DNA of 64,000 nt from Bacteroidaceae bacterium (GTDB lineage Bacteria; Bacteroidota; Bacteroidia; Bacteroidales; Bacteroidaceae). The stretch covers positions 1-64,000 of the forward strand of contig JAGCFO010000005.1 of NCBI GenBank assembly GCA_017650105.1, given 5' to 3'. Of the stretch, positions 20,099-29,194 are shown in pieces. Position 1 is the first letter of the stretch. Each line of letters starts with the position of its first letter. The position numbers and the translations under genes are program-made. Below the pieces are notes generated by a model. The model was not told where the DNA came from and made no database searches. It saw only the letters and a list, made by a program, of their open reading frames with translations.

Positions 20099-20129
20099 TA
20101 AAGATAGTTCGTTTTTTTGGTTCCACAAA
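20099..20129 (-). promoter_or_regulatory. probable gyrA promoter
   Basis: Minus-strand TTTG (20129-20126) and TATCTTTA (20106-20099) lie 19 bp apart; the last base of the -7 box deviates (A for G). Predicted leader about 70 nt. The rest of the 20025-20247 gap is AT-rich with a short alternating purine/pyrimidine stretch (20060-20085) and no gene. Confidence 0.5.
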
Positions 20130-20247
20130 ACAAAAATCAAAAATTTTGCTATATTTAGCGCGAATTTCGCGTTTTATGTTCATTTTCGACCTCCTATCTA
20201 CTGCGATGCCCTACACGTCTTATGCGCGCAAAAACGCCTCTATTCAA

Positions 20248-21504
20248 CTACACCATTTCAACCCCTCTCTCCTTTGCCCACTTCCTAAGTGCTTCTGCGT
20301 GCGCTCCCGGTATGATGATATGATGATTGCCGATAGGGCGCGAAAGAAAGTAATCGCTTGCGTCATCCAGATGTATCTGGACCTGTGTGCGACAAAGATT
20401 TTTCTCATTTAGGTTGCGCTGCAGTTCACCCTCACAGATGAAGCATTGACTCATGTCGCGCGATACTTTGAATATCGTCACTTTTCCACGAGGCATCTCT
20501 CCGCGGATAGCAACTCCGATGCCTGACTCAAAGTGGGTATCGTACTCATACTTTCGCAACAAGTCGAGAGGTGCCGTACAATGGGCAAACACTATTGTTC
20601 CTGACTCGGGATCTATGCGTGAGGGATTAGCCTGGAAAGCACTTGTGTCAGCAACCTCTCGTGCTATCATCATGCTCACAAGCGCAGGAACGTCACCCTC
20701 GCATGCCGCAGACACACCTTCGGCATTCAGGATTGCCAAAGCAAGGCAGCCCGTATTGTGAACTGTCGACAACAAATCGAAGCAGCGTACCGTAAGTCCG
20801 TCAAGGGAGTATTTGTCGATAAGTTTTTTAAGGGCTCCGTAGATATTCAGCGCACCGTCGAGCACACTCCCGTCAAAATCCATGCGGATGGGGAAAGGCA
20901 AGTTGGTAAGTCCCATTACGTCATTCTCCACTTCGTGAATGTCGTCAAGCAACTCTTGCATGGGGATATCGACAAGCGTTATCGCTCCCATCTCCTTCAG
21001 CGCGTCACGATTTGCCTCAGAAGCTATCAGCCAATCGCTCGGCTTGCCAACAACGCCAAGACGTTTGGGTTTACTTGAATTGGGAGCAACTCTCTTTTTC
21101 TCTCTCCTCAGCTGACATGCATTTTCGGAGGGAGCAGGACCTTTCACGATGCGTTCTGCGATATACTCGACAGAGCCGTGAAGTATCTCCCCTTCCCGTC
21201 CGTCAGCTCGCAGAAACGACAGAATTTCCATCGAAGCTGCCAGCGAATTACTTTTCCCGCTTGCCAGGAGACGTATTCTGCCATCCAGAAGAGGATATAC
21301 TTCGCGAAACAATCCCTCGGTTCCTCCTGTTCGAATATAAATAAGAGAGTTTTCCCACACATCCCAACGGCTGAAGTCGTTTCCTCGCACGTCAAACGAG
21401 AGCCCTGCCTTTTCTTCAAGGGAAGCTATAAAAGGGTCTTTGCGAACGTCGTCCAACGCTTCGGCATGCAAGCTTGATGCAAGGGTATAAAGGATGATTT
21501 TCAT
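20248..21504 (-). CDS. L-fucose/L-arabinose isomerase-like protein
   Basis: 418 residues, starting MKIILYTLASSLHAEALDDV; an upstream in-frame Met would place the start inside the promoter. GVVGKPSDWLIAS, VLDGALNIYGALKKLIDKYSLDGLTVRCFDLL and CEGDVPALVSMMIAREV match the domain order of FucI/AraA-related proteins, with an acidic residue (E of CEGD) in the expected metal-binding position. It may interconvert aldose and ketose sugars in the cytoplasm; the substrate is unknown and catalytic competence is not proven from sequence. Monocistronic, with its own promoter at 21535-21565. Confidence 0.75.
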   Translation of the reverse strand: MKIILYTLASSLHAEALDDVRKDPFIASLEEKAGLSFDVRGNDFSRWDVWENSLIYIRTGGTEGLFREVYPLLDGRIRLLASGKSNSLAASMEILSFLRADGREGEILHGSVEYIAERIVKGPAPSENACQLRREKKRVAPNSSKPKRLGVVGKPSDWLIASEANRDALKEMGAITLVDIPMQELLDDIHEVENDVMGLTNLPFPIRMDFDGSVLDGALNIYGALKKLIDKYSLDGLTVRCFDLLSTVHNTGCLALAILNAEGVSAACEGDVPALVSMMIAREVADTSAFQANPSRIDPESGTIVFAHCTAPLDLLRKYEYDTHFESGIGVAIRGEMPRGKVTIFKVSRDMSQCFICEGELQRNLNEKNLCRTQVQIHLDDASDYFLSRPIGNHHIIIPGAHAEALRKWAKERGVEMV

Positions 21505-21534
21505 AGTTTCGGGCAATAGACTTTTAATTGTCAG

Positions 21535-21565
21535 CAAAGATACATAGTTGTCCTCATGTTTCAAA
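21535..21565 (-). promoter_or_regulatory. promoter of the isomerase-like gene
   Basis: Minus-strand TTTG (21565-21562) and TATCTTTG (21542-21535) are 19 bp apart, a full match to the phylum consensus; the ATG is about 30 nt downstream. Confidence 0.75.
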
Positions 21566-21692
21566 GTAGATAAAGATTTTTTTCACTCGGCCACATCCGA
21601 ATAGTCTTTTCGTTGCAACCTACTTATTAGGAAAAACTCATCTATTGCAAAAAATATTTACATCCAAATCATGAACTTTTAAGAAAAAAAAG

Positions 21693-21700
21693 TATTTTTG
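21693..21700 (+). promoter_or_regulatory. -7 box upstream of the TolB-like gene
   Basis: TATTTTTG at 21693-21700 fits TAnnTTTG and lies 27 bp before the ATG at 21728. No TTTG is found at the -33 distance, so it would be a weak or activator-dependent promoter. Confidence 0.4.
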
Positions 21701-21727
21701 TCACTCGAAAACATTTCCCCAATCAAC

Positions 21728-22651
21728 ATGAAACGATACATTTTATTTGCGATGCTCTGCATAACAATAGGCGTGCAGGCTCAACAACGAAACAATGTGA
21801 CTAGCATACTCGAAGTACTTGACATTCAGACATGCGAACGAACAGTTATAAAAGAGTTTCCTTACCTCATTGAAGCACCTAACTGGACTGTAGACGGCAA
21901 ATGGATTATTTACAATAGCGGAGGTTTGATTTATAAACTACCTGCCGACGGAAAGGGCGAACCGGGGTTGATAAATACTCAATATGTGACTGGGTGCAAT
22001 AACGACCATGTTCTCTCTGCAGATGGAAAGTTCATCGCTGTCAGCTCTACTCCTTCACCCAACAATTCTACTTCCCTTATCTATACCCTTCCATTGGAAG
22101 GGGGAACTCCCAAACTAATCACTCCATGTGGACCCAGCTATCTGCACGGCTGGAGTCCCGACGGGAAGACATTGACTTACTGCGCATTCAGAAGCGTGGC
22201 TGAAGGTGCCGACATCTACACTATCTCTGTTGACGGTGGAGAAGAAACGCGTCTAACGACAGCAGAAGGGTTGGACGACGGCCCCGAGTATAGCCCCGAC
22301 GGCAAGCATATCTGGTTCAATAGTGTTCGTACCGGCCTCATGCAAGTATGGCGTATGAATGCCGACGGCTCCAAGCAGACGCAGATGACTTTCGACGAGA
22401 CACGGAACGCTTGGTTCCCACACGTATCTCCTGATGGAAAGCAAGTCATCTATATTACATATTTCAAGGGCGACTTGGAGCCCGGGCAGCATCTCGCCAA
22501 CAAGAATGTGGAACTTTGGCTTATACCTGCTTATGGCGGAAAGCCCAGGCGTGTGGCAGAACTATTCGGTGGGCAGGGTACTATTAATACCAATTCGTGG
22601 GCTCCCGACAGTCGTCACGTTGCTTTTATCAGCTACCGCTTAAACGACTAG
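21728..22651 (+). CDS. secreted TolB-like beta-propeller protein
   Basis: 307 residues with a signal peptide (MKRYILFAMLCITIGVQAQ). At least five PD40-type blades are visible from their SPDGK turns: TVDGKWIIYNS, SADGKFIAVSS, SPDGKTLTYCA, SPDGKHIWFNS and SPDGKQVIYIT, plus APDSRHVAFIS at the end. The fold is shared with TolB and with the propeller of S9 peptidases, but no peptidase domain follows. Probably a periplasmic binding or scaffold protein. Its stop is 2 bp from the end of the convergent gene. Confidence 0.82.
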   Translation: MKRYILFAMLCITIGVQAQQRNNVTSILEVLDIQTCERTVIKEFPYLIEAPNWTVDGKWIIYNSGGLIYKLPADGKGEPGLINTQYVTGCNNDHVLSADGKFIAVSSTPSPNNSTSLIYTLPLEGGTPKLITPCGPSYLHGWSPDGKTLTYCAFRSVAEGADIYTISVDGGEETRLTTAEGLDDGPEYSPDGKHIWFNSVRTGLMQVWRMNADGSKQTQMTFDETRNAWFPHVSPDGKQVIYITYFKGDLEPGQHLANKNVELWLIPAYGGKPRRVAELFGGQGTINTNSWAPDSRHVAFISYRLND

Positions 22652-22653
22652 CG

Positions 22654-24111
22654 TTAATTAGCTTTAGAAAATAGCGCTATGGGCAACGGGGCATTTGGAG
22701 TGAGGAAACCGTTATAGTCTACCACTTCGCGTTGGCTTCTGTGAGACATTATGGGGAACCACATATCCTCAACCGTCAGCCCGCATTTTTTCACCATTTC
22801 CGTGCAATACTCAAGTCGGCCAAAACGGGAGTCTACATTGTTCGTTCCGAAAGTGAACTTCAATCCACGAGCCTTTGCCTTGCGAATGAAAGTCTCGTTC
22901 GGAATCTTGTACCGCGCACTTATCTCAACAGCAATGTCGTGCTTCACAAGCACATCCAGCACTTTATCCATTCTTTCAGGAGTCCAATAGTTGTCATAAT
23001 CAGCCAACCAGTCGTCTGGAATATACGTGGCGTTTGCATAGATGTCAGCCGGCTCGTTTTCAAGAATCTTCACCGTCTGATCCACAATCACATCCATGTA
23101 TTGTTGTGGCGTGAGTCCGTCGAGCTGCACCTCTTCAGGACGATAGATACGCGCAATGCGACGTTTGTGATCCACAATAGTCATTGCATCCGTAAACAGA
23201 TAGTCGAATATCCCCAGCGCCTCAGGAGAAAACTGCGTAGACCAACGACGTCCCTCTCCTTGTACCCCACACAGGAACGGCAGCGGTTTAACCTCCTTGA
23301 AATAGTCATAAACTTCCTCATCGTTGGCAAGCATGCGCCCCACTCCGCCTTCTCCCGCATTGGGAGCAACTCCGTAGTTGATGCCGTAGTTCATCGACAT
23401 AGCGTGAGCCATTTCTTTCGTCAAATCACCTTTCAAATGGACATGATAGTCGATTACGGGGAAAAACTGCTGTTGCAGACGAATAACAGCATCGTTCTGC
23501 TCGTCTATCGCGGGCAGAGTATCATTCTCGTTTCTTGCATCTTCGGGAAGTGGCGCGAGCATCATGTTTCGAAAGAAAGTCTTTCCCTCGATGCCTTTCA
23601 AATACAACTTCCCATCACCAAGCAGGCGATTTGCAAACTCCGCGCTGCGATAAGGGCTGGATGGCTCCGTATAGCACACCACATCCACGCCGTTAATCTT
23701 CACGGCAATATTTTTCCCTCTAACAGCTATCTCAAAATCTGCCCACTCACCATCCGCGGCAAGCGAACGGTAGAGATTTCTCACGGCACTAAGGCTTCCT
23801 GTTTTCAGCGTCCCGTCGATAGGTCCGTTGTGAAATATCACTTCGTAACCCGACTGTCCGTCGGAGTGGAACATCAGCGAGGCGAAGGCGCCCGGCTCGC
23901 ACAATGCCTGTCCTGTGATCAGGAAGTTGCAACACTTCTTGCCCATCCAACTGCTACCAGCAGTCACTTCCAACGTGTCACAACGCATAACTTTTCCATC
24001 ACTTCTCCACTCGTTCAACCTAACCGTTTTTGACGAATGACCACAAGCCGACAACAAAATCAGCACCGAGCATAACGCAGATAATCTGATGATTCTTAAG
24101 ATAGACCTCAT
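22654..24111 (-). CDS. lipoprotein: DUF1080-like lectin fold fused to a metal-dependent hydrolase barrel
   Basis: 485 residues. The start at 24111 gives a lipoprotein signal (LILLSACG). Residues about 30-205 resemble the DUF1080 / concanavalin-like domain (GAFASLMFHSDGQSGYEVIFHNG, VRGKNIAVKINGVDVV). From about 225 on, FPVIDYHVHLKGDLTKE carries an HxH metal motif of the PHP/amidohydrolase type, with TIVDHKRRIARIY, KHDIAVEISARYKIP and FTFGTNNVDSRFG as later strands. The fusion suggests a surface or periplasmic enzyme acting on a carbohydrate or glycoside; the reaction is unknown. Confidence 0.7.
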   Translation of the reverse strand: MRSILRIIRLSALCSVLILLSACGHSSKTVRLNEWRSDGKVMRCDTLEVTAGSSWMGKKCCNFLITGQALCEPGAFASLMFHSDGQSGYEVIFHNGPIDGTLKTGSLSAVRNLYRSLAADGEWADFEIAVRGKNIAVKINGVDVVCYTEPSSPYRSAEFANRLLGDGKLYLKGIEGKTFFRNMMLAPLPEDARNENDTLPAIDEQNDAVIRLQQQFFPVIDYHVHLKGDLTKEMAHAMSMNYGINYGVAPNAGEGGVGRMLANDEEVYDYFKEVKPLPFLCGVQGEGRRWSTQFSPEALGIFDYLFTDAMTIVDHKRRIARIYRPEEVQLDGLTPQQYMDVIVDQTVKILENEPADIYANATYIPDDWLADYDNYWTPERMDKVLDVLVKHDIAVEISARYKIPNETFIRKAKARGLKFTFGTNNVDSRFGRLEYCTEMVKKCGLTVEDMWFPIMSHRSQREVVDYNGFLTPNAPLPIALFSKAN

Positions 24112-24267
24112 AATGAAAATGTCTTTATGTTTTGTTTTAATGATCGTAATAGCCATTAGTTTTTCCTGATTCGTTTCAAGAGTCATCCACCCTCTTGAGG
24201 AAGTTCTTCTCTTGAATGATAAAGCACTCCAAAAACCATCTCCGAAGCTGATGAAATATGCTCAACA

Positions 24268-24362
24268 AATAATATTTTTTTCTTTCTAAATAAAAAATTT
24301 TCCCTTCTCCAAAAAACTTTTTTCTCAAAGCATATCACCGGATTCCTTCTTCATATCACGGG
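24268..24362. repeat. AT-rich mosaic repeat (copy 2)
   Basis: The 24187-24609 gap holds no gene. It contains TTTCTTTCTAAATAA, AAATTTTCCCTTCTCCAAAA and CATATCACCGG...TTCCTTCTTCATATCAC, which match modules of the repeat at 36505-36592 and 33526-33597. The remaining gap is AT-rich. Confidence 0.6.
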
Positions 24363-24541
24363 ATGTGTCAGGTATATCTTCATCTAGTTTAACTCCGCAG
24401 GATTATTCATAAGTAAAATCACAGCTGCAAATTTACAATAAAGATTATAAATCCGTGCAAAGGGAGAGCATTTAAATTAATAAGGTTTATGAAAAAACAC
24501 AAAATATTTTTCAGCTTGACACATTGTTTTTGATTTTTTTC

Positions 24542-24549
24542 TACCTTTG
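24542..24549 (+). promoter_or_regulatory. -7 box upstream of the acetyltransferase gene
   Basis: TACCTTTG (TAnnTTTG) lies 60 bp before the ATG at 24610. The -33 region has a TTGACA-like stretch (24516-24521) instead of TTTG. Confidence 0.4.
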
Positions 24550-24609
24550 CCGATGAAGTAAAACGCGGGCCTTTACCCGATATTCTTTCAAACGATAAGC
24601 AAAATCAAC

Positions 24610-25077
24610 ATGTCATCTACAACTATCGCACATTCGGAAACTATCATTTGCAAGCCATTCAGCAAGCTGACGCTCGATGAACTTTATAAGATTCTACGGC
24701 TTCGCTCTGAAGTATTCATCGTGGAGCAGGACTGTGTGTATCAAGACGTAGACGACAACGATCAGGATGCGCTTCATTTGTGGATGACGATAGACGGGAA
24801 ATGGGTTGCCTACGCTCGTGTGTTGCCAGCAGGAACATATTTCGATGAAATAGGCATCGGGCGTGTGATAACTCTTGAAAGGGGCAAAGGATATGGTCTC
24901 CAAATCTTCCGAGAGGCAATGAATGTAGCGGAGAAATACTTCAAAGCAGAGAGCATCCTTATCCGCGCACAGCTTCAAGCCGAGCATTTCTATGAGAAAG
25001 CAGGGTTCTTTCGCGTGGGAGAACCTTTCATGTACGAGGGACTTATGCATGTAGATATGCGTTGGAAAAAGGCCTAA
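24610..25077 (+). CDS. GNAT acetyltransferase, ElaA type
   Basis: 155 residues. LYKILRLRSEVFIVEQDCVYQDVDDNDQDALHL is the N-terminal signature of the ElaA group. The acetyl-CoA loop is IGRVITLERGKGYGLQIF, and EHFYEKAGFFRVGEPFMYEGLMHVDM is the conserved end. It transfers acetyl from acetyl-CoA to an unknown amine in the cytoplasm. Its stop lies 2 bp before the ATG of the CDF transporter gene, so the two are almost certainly co-transcribed. Confidence 0.88.
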   Translation: MSSTTIAHSETIICKPFSKLTLDELYKILRLRSEVFIVEQDCVYQDVDDNDQDALHLWMTIDGKWVAYARVLPAGTYFDEIGIGRVITLERGKGYGLQIFREAMNVAEKYFKAESILIRAQLQAEHFYEKAGFFRVGEPFMYEGLMHVDMRWKKA

Positions 25078-25079
25078 CT

Positions 25080-25964
25080 ATGACACGCGAGAAGGAAATA
25101 TACAAGGCGACACTCTTAGGCAGCGTAGGAAACGTTGCGTTGCTGACGTTTAAGTTCATTGCCGGCACGCTGGGACACAGCTCGGCAATGATAGCCGATG
25201 CCGTTCACTCTCTTTCGGACTTCTTGACTGACATTGTGGTTCTTGCCTTCGTACATATAAGCGCCAAGCCTCAGGACGAATCGCACGACTACGGACACGG
25301 GAAGTTTGAGACAATTGCCTCTTTCTTTATCGGGCTTGCGCTGGTAGCTGCAGCTACGGGCATTATCGTATCTGGTGCTACGAAATTGGCTGCATGGATA
25401 GGTGGAACTCAGTTGGAAGCGCCGGGCTATCTGGCTCTTTGGGCTGCTCTGCTGTCAATTGCAGTCAAAGAAGTGCTTTTCCGCTACACAAAACGTCGCG
25501 GAAAGGAGCTGAACTCCCAAGCGATGGTTGCCAACGCCTGGCATCACCGCAGCGATGCTCTTTCATCTATTGCCGCAGCTATCGGTATCGGTGGAGCTAT
25601 CATCTTGGGAGAACGATGGACCGTACTTGATCCTCTGGCATCAATCGTTGTGGGTGCCATGCTGATAAAGGTAGCTGTGGATTTGCTGAAGACGAGTATT
25701 AAAGAGTTGACAGAAGGCTCACTCTCAACCGAGATGGAAGAAGAGATAACGAATATCATTGAGTCGTTTCCTGATGTGAAAGAGCCCCACAACCTACGCA
25801 CAAGGCGTATCGGCAACAGAATAGCTATTGAGGTACATGTGCGTATGGATGGAAATCGTCCCTTAAACGAGACACACGACAGAGCGACGGAAATAGAGCA
25901 AAAACTCAAGGAAAGATTCGGAGCTCAAACACATGTCACCATCCATATGGAACCCATAAAATGA
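25080..25964 (+). CDS. cation diffusion facilitator (CDF) metal exporter
   Basis: 294 residues from ATG 25080; an in-frame upstream start would overlap the acetyltransferase gene. Six membrane helices are visible. The metal-site motifs are AVHSLSDFLTD (TM2), HDYGHGKFET (loop) and AWHHRSDALSS (TM5: HxxxD). A cytoplasmic domain of about 85 residues follows (EEEITNIIESFPDVKEPHNLRTRRIGN), ending in HVTIHMEP. It exports divalent metal (Zn, Fe, Mn or Co; not resolvable here) in exchange for protons across the inner membrane. Co-transcribed with the ElaA-type gene. Confidence 0.92.
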   Translation: MTREKEIYKATLLGSVGNVALLTFKFIAGTLGHSSAMIADAVHSLSDFLTDIVVLAFVHISAKPQDESHDYGHGKFETIASFFIGLALVAAATGIIVSGATKLAAWIGGTQLEAPGYLALWAALLSIAVKEVLFRYTKRRGKELNSQAMVANAWHHRSDALSSIAAAIGIGGAIILGERWTVLDPLASIVVGAMLIKVAVDLLKTSIKELTEGSLSTEMEEEITNIIESFPDVKEPHNLRTRRIGNRIAIEVHVRMDGNRPLNETHDRATEIEQKLKERFGAQTHVTIHMEPIK

Positions 25965-26027
25965 GATTCTTCTCTTTGCAGAGAGTTATTCCTCTCAAGA
26001 ACAATAAAACCACATAAATACAAGACT

Positions 26028-26651
26028 ATGAACAAAATGAAAGTTATCACATTAAGCTGCGCTCTGCTCTGCATGCTTTGCGTTGCCTGCAACACGCAAA
26101 CAAAAGAAAGAGAGCTGACGGTAAGAGAGGCGCTGGCAGCACGTCGCTCGGTTCGTTTCTATACTAACGACACCCTAACGAACAAAGAACTGATGGATAT
26201 TCTCTGGGCTGCCAACGGTCCTTCGCGTGAAAACAGACGCACGGCTCCTTCTGCCATCAATGCGCAAGACATCAACCTATACGTATGCACAGCATATGGT
26301 GTGAGCCACTATGAAGCAGCATCGCAGACGCTGAGAGCTGTAACGGAACAAGACATACGCCCTCTCTTTATGGGTCAAAACAAGTTTATGCTTTCTGCTC
26401 CCGTCACTATCCTGTTAATATCAGACTTGAAAGCTTTTGGAGAACGAATTCCTCTGGAATACTCTGCTAACCTGGGCAGAATCGACGGAGGCATCGTTTC
26501 GGAAAACATTTCGCTCTATTGCACATCGGTTGGACTTGGAACCGTTCCCTGCGCTCCTCCTATGGATAACGATAGCATACGCTCTGTGCTTGGGTTGGAT
26601 GAAGCACAGCTGCCACTTATGTATCACCCCATCGGATGGCCTGAGAACTAA
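26028..26651 (+). CDS. nitroreductase-family lipoprotein
   Basis: 207 residues with a lipoprotein signal (LLCMLCVACN). LTVREALAARRSVRFYTNDTLTNKELMDILWAANG is the FMN-binding start of the nitroreductase/SagB-like fold. Later, GGIVSENISLYCTSVGLGTVPCAPP and LPLMYHPIGWP follow the usual pattern. It is probably an exported flavin-dependent oxidoreductase anchored in a membrane; its substrate is unknown. It precedes the tannase-like gene by 40 bp on the same strand, so the two may form an operon. Confidence 0.83.
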   Translation: MNKMKVITLSCALLCMLCVACNTQTKERELTVREALAARRSVRFYTNDTLTNKELMDILWAANGPSRENRRTAPSAINAQDINLYVCTAYGVSHYEAASQTLRAVTEQDIRPLFMGQNKFMLSAPVTILLISDLKAFGERIPLEYSANLGRIDGGIVSENISLYCTSVGLGTVPCAPPMDNDSIRSVLGLDEAQLPLMYHPIGWPEN

Positions 26652-26691
26652 ACCGACAACCTTCTTTTTGCAATAAAACTAACCTAATGCG

Positions 26692-28242
26692 ATGAAAGCT
26701 ATTCACACGAAAAGCATCATAATAGGTATTGCCACGATTGTTTGTTTAAGCTGTGCCCCTTCAACGAAAGAAACGAAAGCAAACACTTCGCTTTCATTCG
26801 ATGAAACACATTATGAGGAGGCAACGCTCAAGACTCCTTTTGGCGAAGAAATCAGATTCAGGGCATATACAGGGCTTTATTACGTGGAGAATGTGGAAGA
26901 CTCTGCCTATCAGTTCCTGAATGTGTTTGTTCCAGAAGGTGCCACTCAGCAAACGCCCATCTTTATGCGAAACTATGTGGGAGGATATATGGCTGCCGCA
27001 CCTCGTTTTCCTGACATGAATGATGCTACAGGCAGAGCATTGCAAGAAGGTTACGTAGTTGTAATCCCCGGAGTGCGCGGAAGGAACTCAACCGTCACTA
27101 ACGAACAAGGCGAAACCGTCTATACAGGAAAGGCTCCAAAAGCCATTCTTGACTTGAAAGCAGCAGTTCGTTACTTACGCTTATTTGATGATAAGATGCC
27201 AGGCGATGCCGAGAAGATTATTACCGACGGCACAAGCGCAGGAGGCGCGATGTCGGCTCTTCAGGGCGCTACGGCTGATGATCCAATGTACGATTCGCTT
27301 CTCAAGGAGATGGGTACGGCTCCCACCAGCGACAAAGTTTTCGCTTCCGTTTGCTATTGCCCCATCATTGACCTTGATCATGCCGATGCCGCATACGAAT
27401 GGCTCTACGGCAACACGAGTCATCAGCAAAGGCAATCACTATATATGGAGTCGTGGGTTAGCATTCACTTGAGGGAAGAGTTTGTGAAATACATAGATAG
27501 CCTAAATCTGCAGAAACCAAACGGGGAGCCTCTCACTTCAGAAAACTACTTAGGCTATATCGAAGAGTTGCTTATTGCAAGTGCCCAAAAGGCTAAGGAT
27601 TCTGGCGCAGATATTCCCGACTCAATAGGATTCAGTTTCAGCAGCACAGCGGGTTTTGCAGCTCCAGTCAACGGGCAAATTCCCGGGATGAACAACAGTA
27701 GGGAGAATCCAACAATAGGAGAACAACAACATAGGCAACCTAACTTCGTCAACAGAAGACGTCAACAAGGAGATGCAATCATCGCGCTTGACATGAAGAA
27801 ATATCTTGAGTACGTTGCATCAACCCAACCTCTTAAGCCCTGCCCTGCTTTTGACAATCTGGGAGTTGTCGGCAAGACAGGAACTGGAGAGAATGATCTG
27901 TTTGGAGATGCTTCAGGAAGCAAGGCGAATTTTACCGACTTTGCGCTGAGAATGGCAACGGGCGACAGCAATGCCGAAATTGACAGCATCACTAAAAGAA
28001 ACGTGACGATGATGAACCCTATGCCCTTCATTCACAAAGGAAACGCCAATATCGCCCCCCATTGGTACATCAGACACGGGGCACGAGACAGAGACACAGC
28101 TTTCCCCATTCCCATTAATTTGGCTACTAAGTTGGAAAATGACGGATATGACGTAAACTTTGAGCTTCCTTGGAATCGTCCTCACTCAGGAGACTACGCA
28201 CTCAACGACTTGTTTGAGTGGATAAAGGAAATCACAAAATAG
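26692..28242 (+). CDS. subtype B tannase-like esterase
   Basis: 516 residues with a lipoprotein-like signal (IVCLSCAPS). The nucleophile elbow is ITDGTSAGGAMSAL (Ser182). HWYIRHGARDRDTAFPIPINLATKL and PWNRPHSGDYAL supply the Asp and His, and this pair is characteristic of subtype B tannases. VVVIPGVRGRNS lies before the elbow. These enzymes hydrolyse gallate or related phenolic esters; a related ester such as a hydroxycinnamate cannot be excluded. An insert at about 325-365, rich in Asn/Gln/Arg, is unusual. Likely exported; it fits a plant-material diet. Confidence 0.82.
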   Translation: MKAIHTKSIIIGIATIVCLSCAPSTKETKANTSLSFDETHYEEATLKTPFGEEIRFRAYTGLYYVENVEDSAYQFLNVFVPEGATQQTPIFMRNYVGGYMAAAPRFPDMNDATGRALQEGYVVVIPGVRGRNSTVTNEQGETVYTGKAPKAILDLKAAVRYLRLFDDKMPGDAEKIITDGTSAGGAMSALQGATADDPMYDSLLKEMGTAPTSDKVFASVCYCPIIDLDHADAAYEWLYGNTSHQQRQSLYMESWVSIHLREEFVKYIDSLNLQKPNGEPLTSENYLGYIEELLIASAQKAKDSGADIPDSIGFSFSSTAGFAAPVNGQIPGMNNSRENPTIGEQQHRQPNFVNRRRQQGDAIIALDMKKYLEYVASTQPLKPCPAFDNLGVVGKTGTGENDLFGDASGSKANFTDFALRMATGDSNAEIDSITKRNVTMMNPMPFIHKGNANIAPHWYIRHGARDRDTAFPIPINLATKLENDGYDVNFELPWNRPHSGDYALNDLFEWIKEITK

Positions 28243-28301
28243 TAGCAGGAAGGAATTGCTAAGACTAAGAAGCCAGGCTTCATTCCACTCGAATCTGTCG
28301 T

Positions 28302-29129
28302 CTATCTGGTAAGTTGCCAGAAAGCGACGGCAGCAGCTGCCGCCACATTCAGGGAATCCACATTGTGCGACATAGGGATGCGTACCACGTAGTCAGAGGC
28401 GTTGATGACTTCATCCGTAAGTCCCTCTCCCTCCGTTCCCATCACGATAGCGAGATGGGGCTCTGCCTGCAAAGCTTTATCGTCGATAGAGACACTATTT
28501 TCTTTCAATGCCATCGACGCCACTCGGAAACCGAGAGAATGAAGTCTGGACATCCCTTCCGAAGGCCAAGCTGCCTCAGTATCACCCAGATAGGTCCAGG
28601 GAACAAGGAAAACAGAGCCCATGCTGACTCGCACGGAGCGTCTATTGAGAGGATCACACGAAGTAGGAGTCAGCAGCACGCCATCGATGCCCAAGGCTGC
28701 TGCCGAACGAAAGATGGCACCCACGTTCGTGCTGTCTACAACATTGTCAATAATCACAATGCGCCGCTTCCCTTTGCAAACGTCCTCTACTGTGGGCAAC
28801 GAAGGACGATGCATAGCACACAGCACTCCGCGAGTAACCTTAAAACCCGTAATACGCTCCAACAGAGCATCGTCGCCCGTATAAATGGGGATATTCCCAC
28901 ATCGGCTGATGACGAGGGCTGCATCTCCCTCAATATGTTTTCGTGATGTAAGCAGCGAAACAGGCTTGTAGCCTGCATCGAGAGCCACTCCTATCACCTT
29001 AGGACTCTCTGCGATGAAAAGTCCTTTCTCCGAATGCAACTTGTTTCGCAACTGATGTTCAGTAAGGGAGAAATAGGGCTCAACTCCCTGCATATCAGGG
29101 CTTGTGATTTCGATTACGGAGGCAGACAT
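28302..29129 (-). CDS. TrmH/SpoU-family RNA 2'-O-methyltransferase
   Basis: 275 residues. The N-terminal substrate-binding domain (SLTEHQLRNKLHSEKGLFIAESPKVIGVALD) is followed by the SPOUT knot: IVIIDNVVDSTNVGAIFRSAAALGIDGVLLT (motif 1), LAIVMGTEGEGLTDEVI (motif 2) and RIPMSHNVDSLNVAAAAAVAFW (motif 3). It methylates a ribose in rRNA or tRNA using SAM; the target base cannot be told. It is driven by the 84-bp promoter cassette array at 29164-29481, with a leader of about 30 nt. Confidence 0.93.
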   Translation of the reverse strand: MSASVIEITSPDMQGVEPYFSLTEHQLRNKLHSEKGLFIAESPKVIGVALDAGYKPVSLLTSRKHIEGDAALVISRCGNIPIYTGDDALLERITGFKVTRGVLCAMHRPSLPTVEDVCKGKRRIVIIDNVVDSTNVGAIFRSAAALGIDGVLLTPTSCDPLNRRSVRVSMGSVFLVPWTYLGDTEAAWPSEGMSRLHSLGFRVASMALKENSVSIDDKALQAEPHLAIVMGTEGEGLTDEVINASDYVVRIPMSHNVDSLNVAAAAAVAFWQLTR

Positions 29130-29163
29130 AAACAGAAATGGAAGCTATTGTTCTTTTCGCTGA

Positions 29164-29194
29164 CAAAGATAGTGAAAGCTGAGAGCAGAACAAA
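29164..29194 (-). promoter_or_regulatory. intact promoter of the trmH-like gene with overlapping operator-like palindrome
   Basis: Minus-strand TTTG (29194-29191) and TATCTTTG (29171-29164) are 19 bp apart. The palindrome AAAATGAA-N5-TTCATTTT (29192-29212) overlaps the -33 box. This is the gene-proximal unit of the array, and the only unit with a consensus -7 box. Confidence 0.8.
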
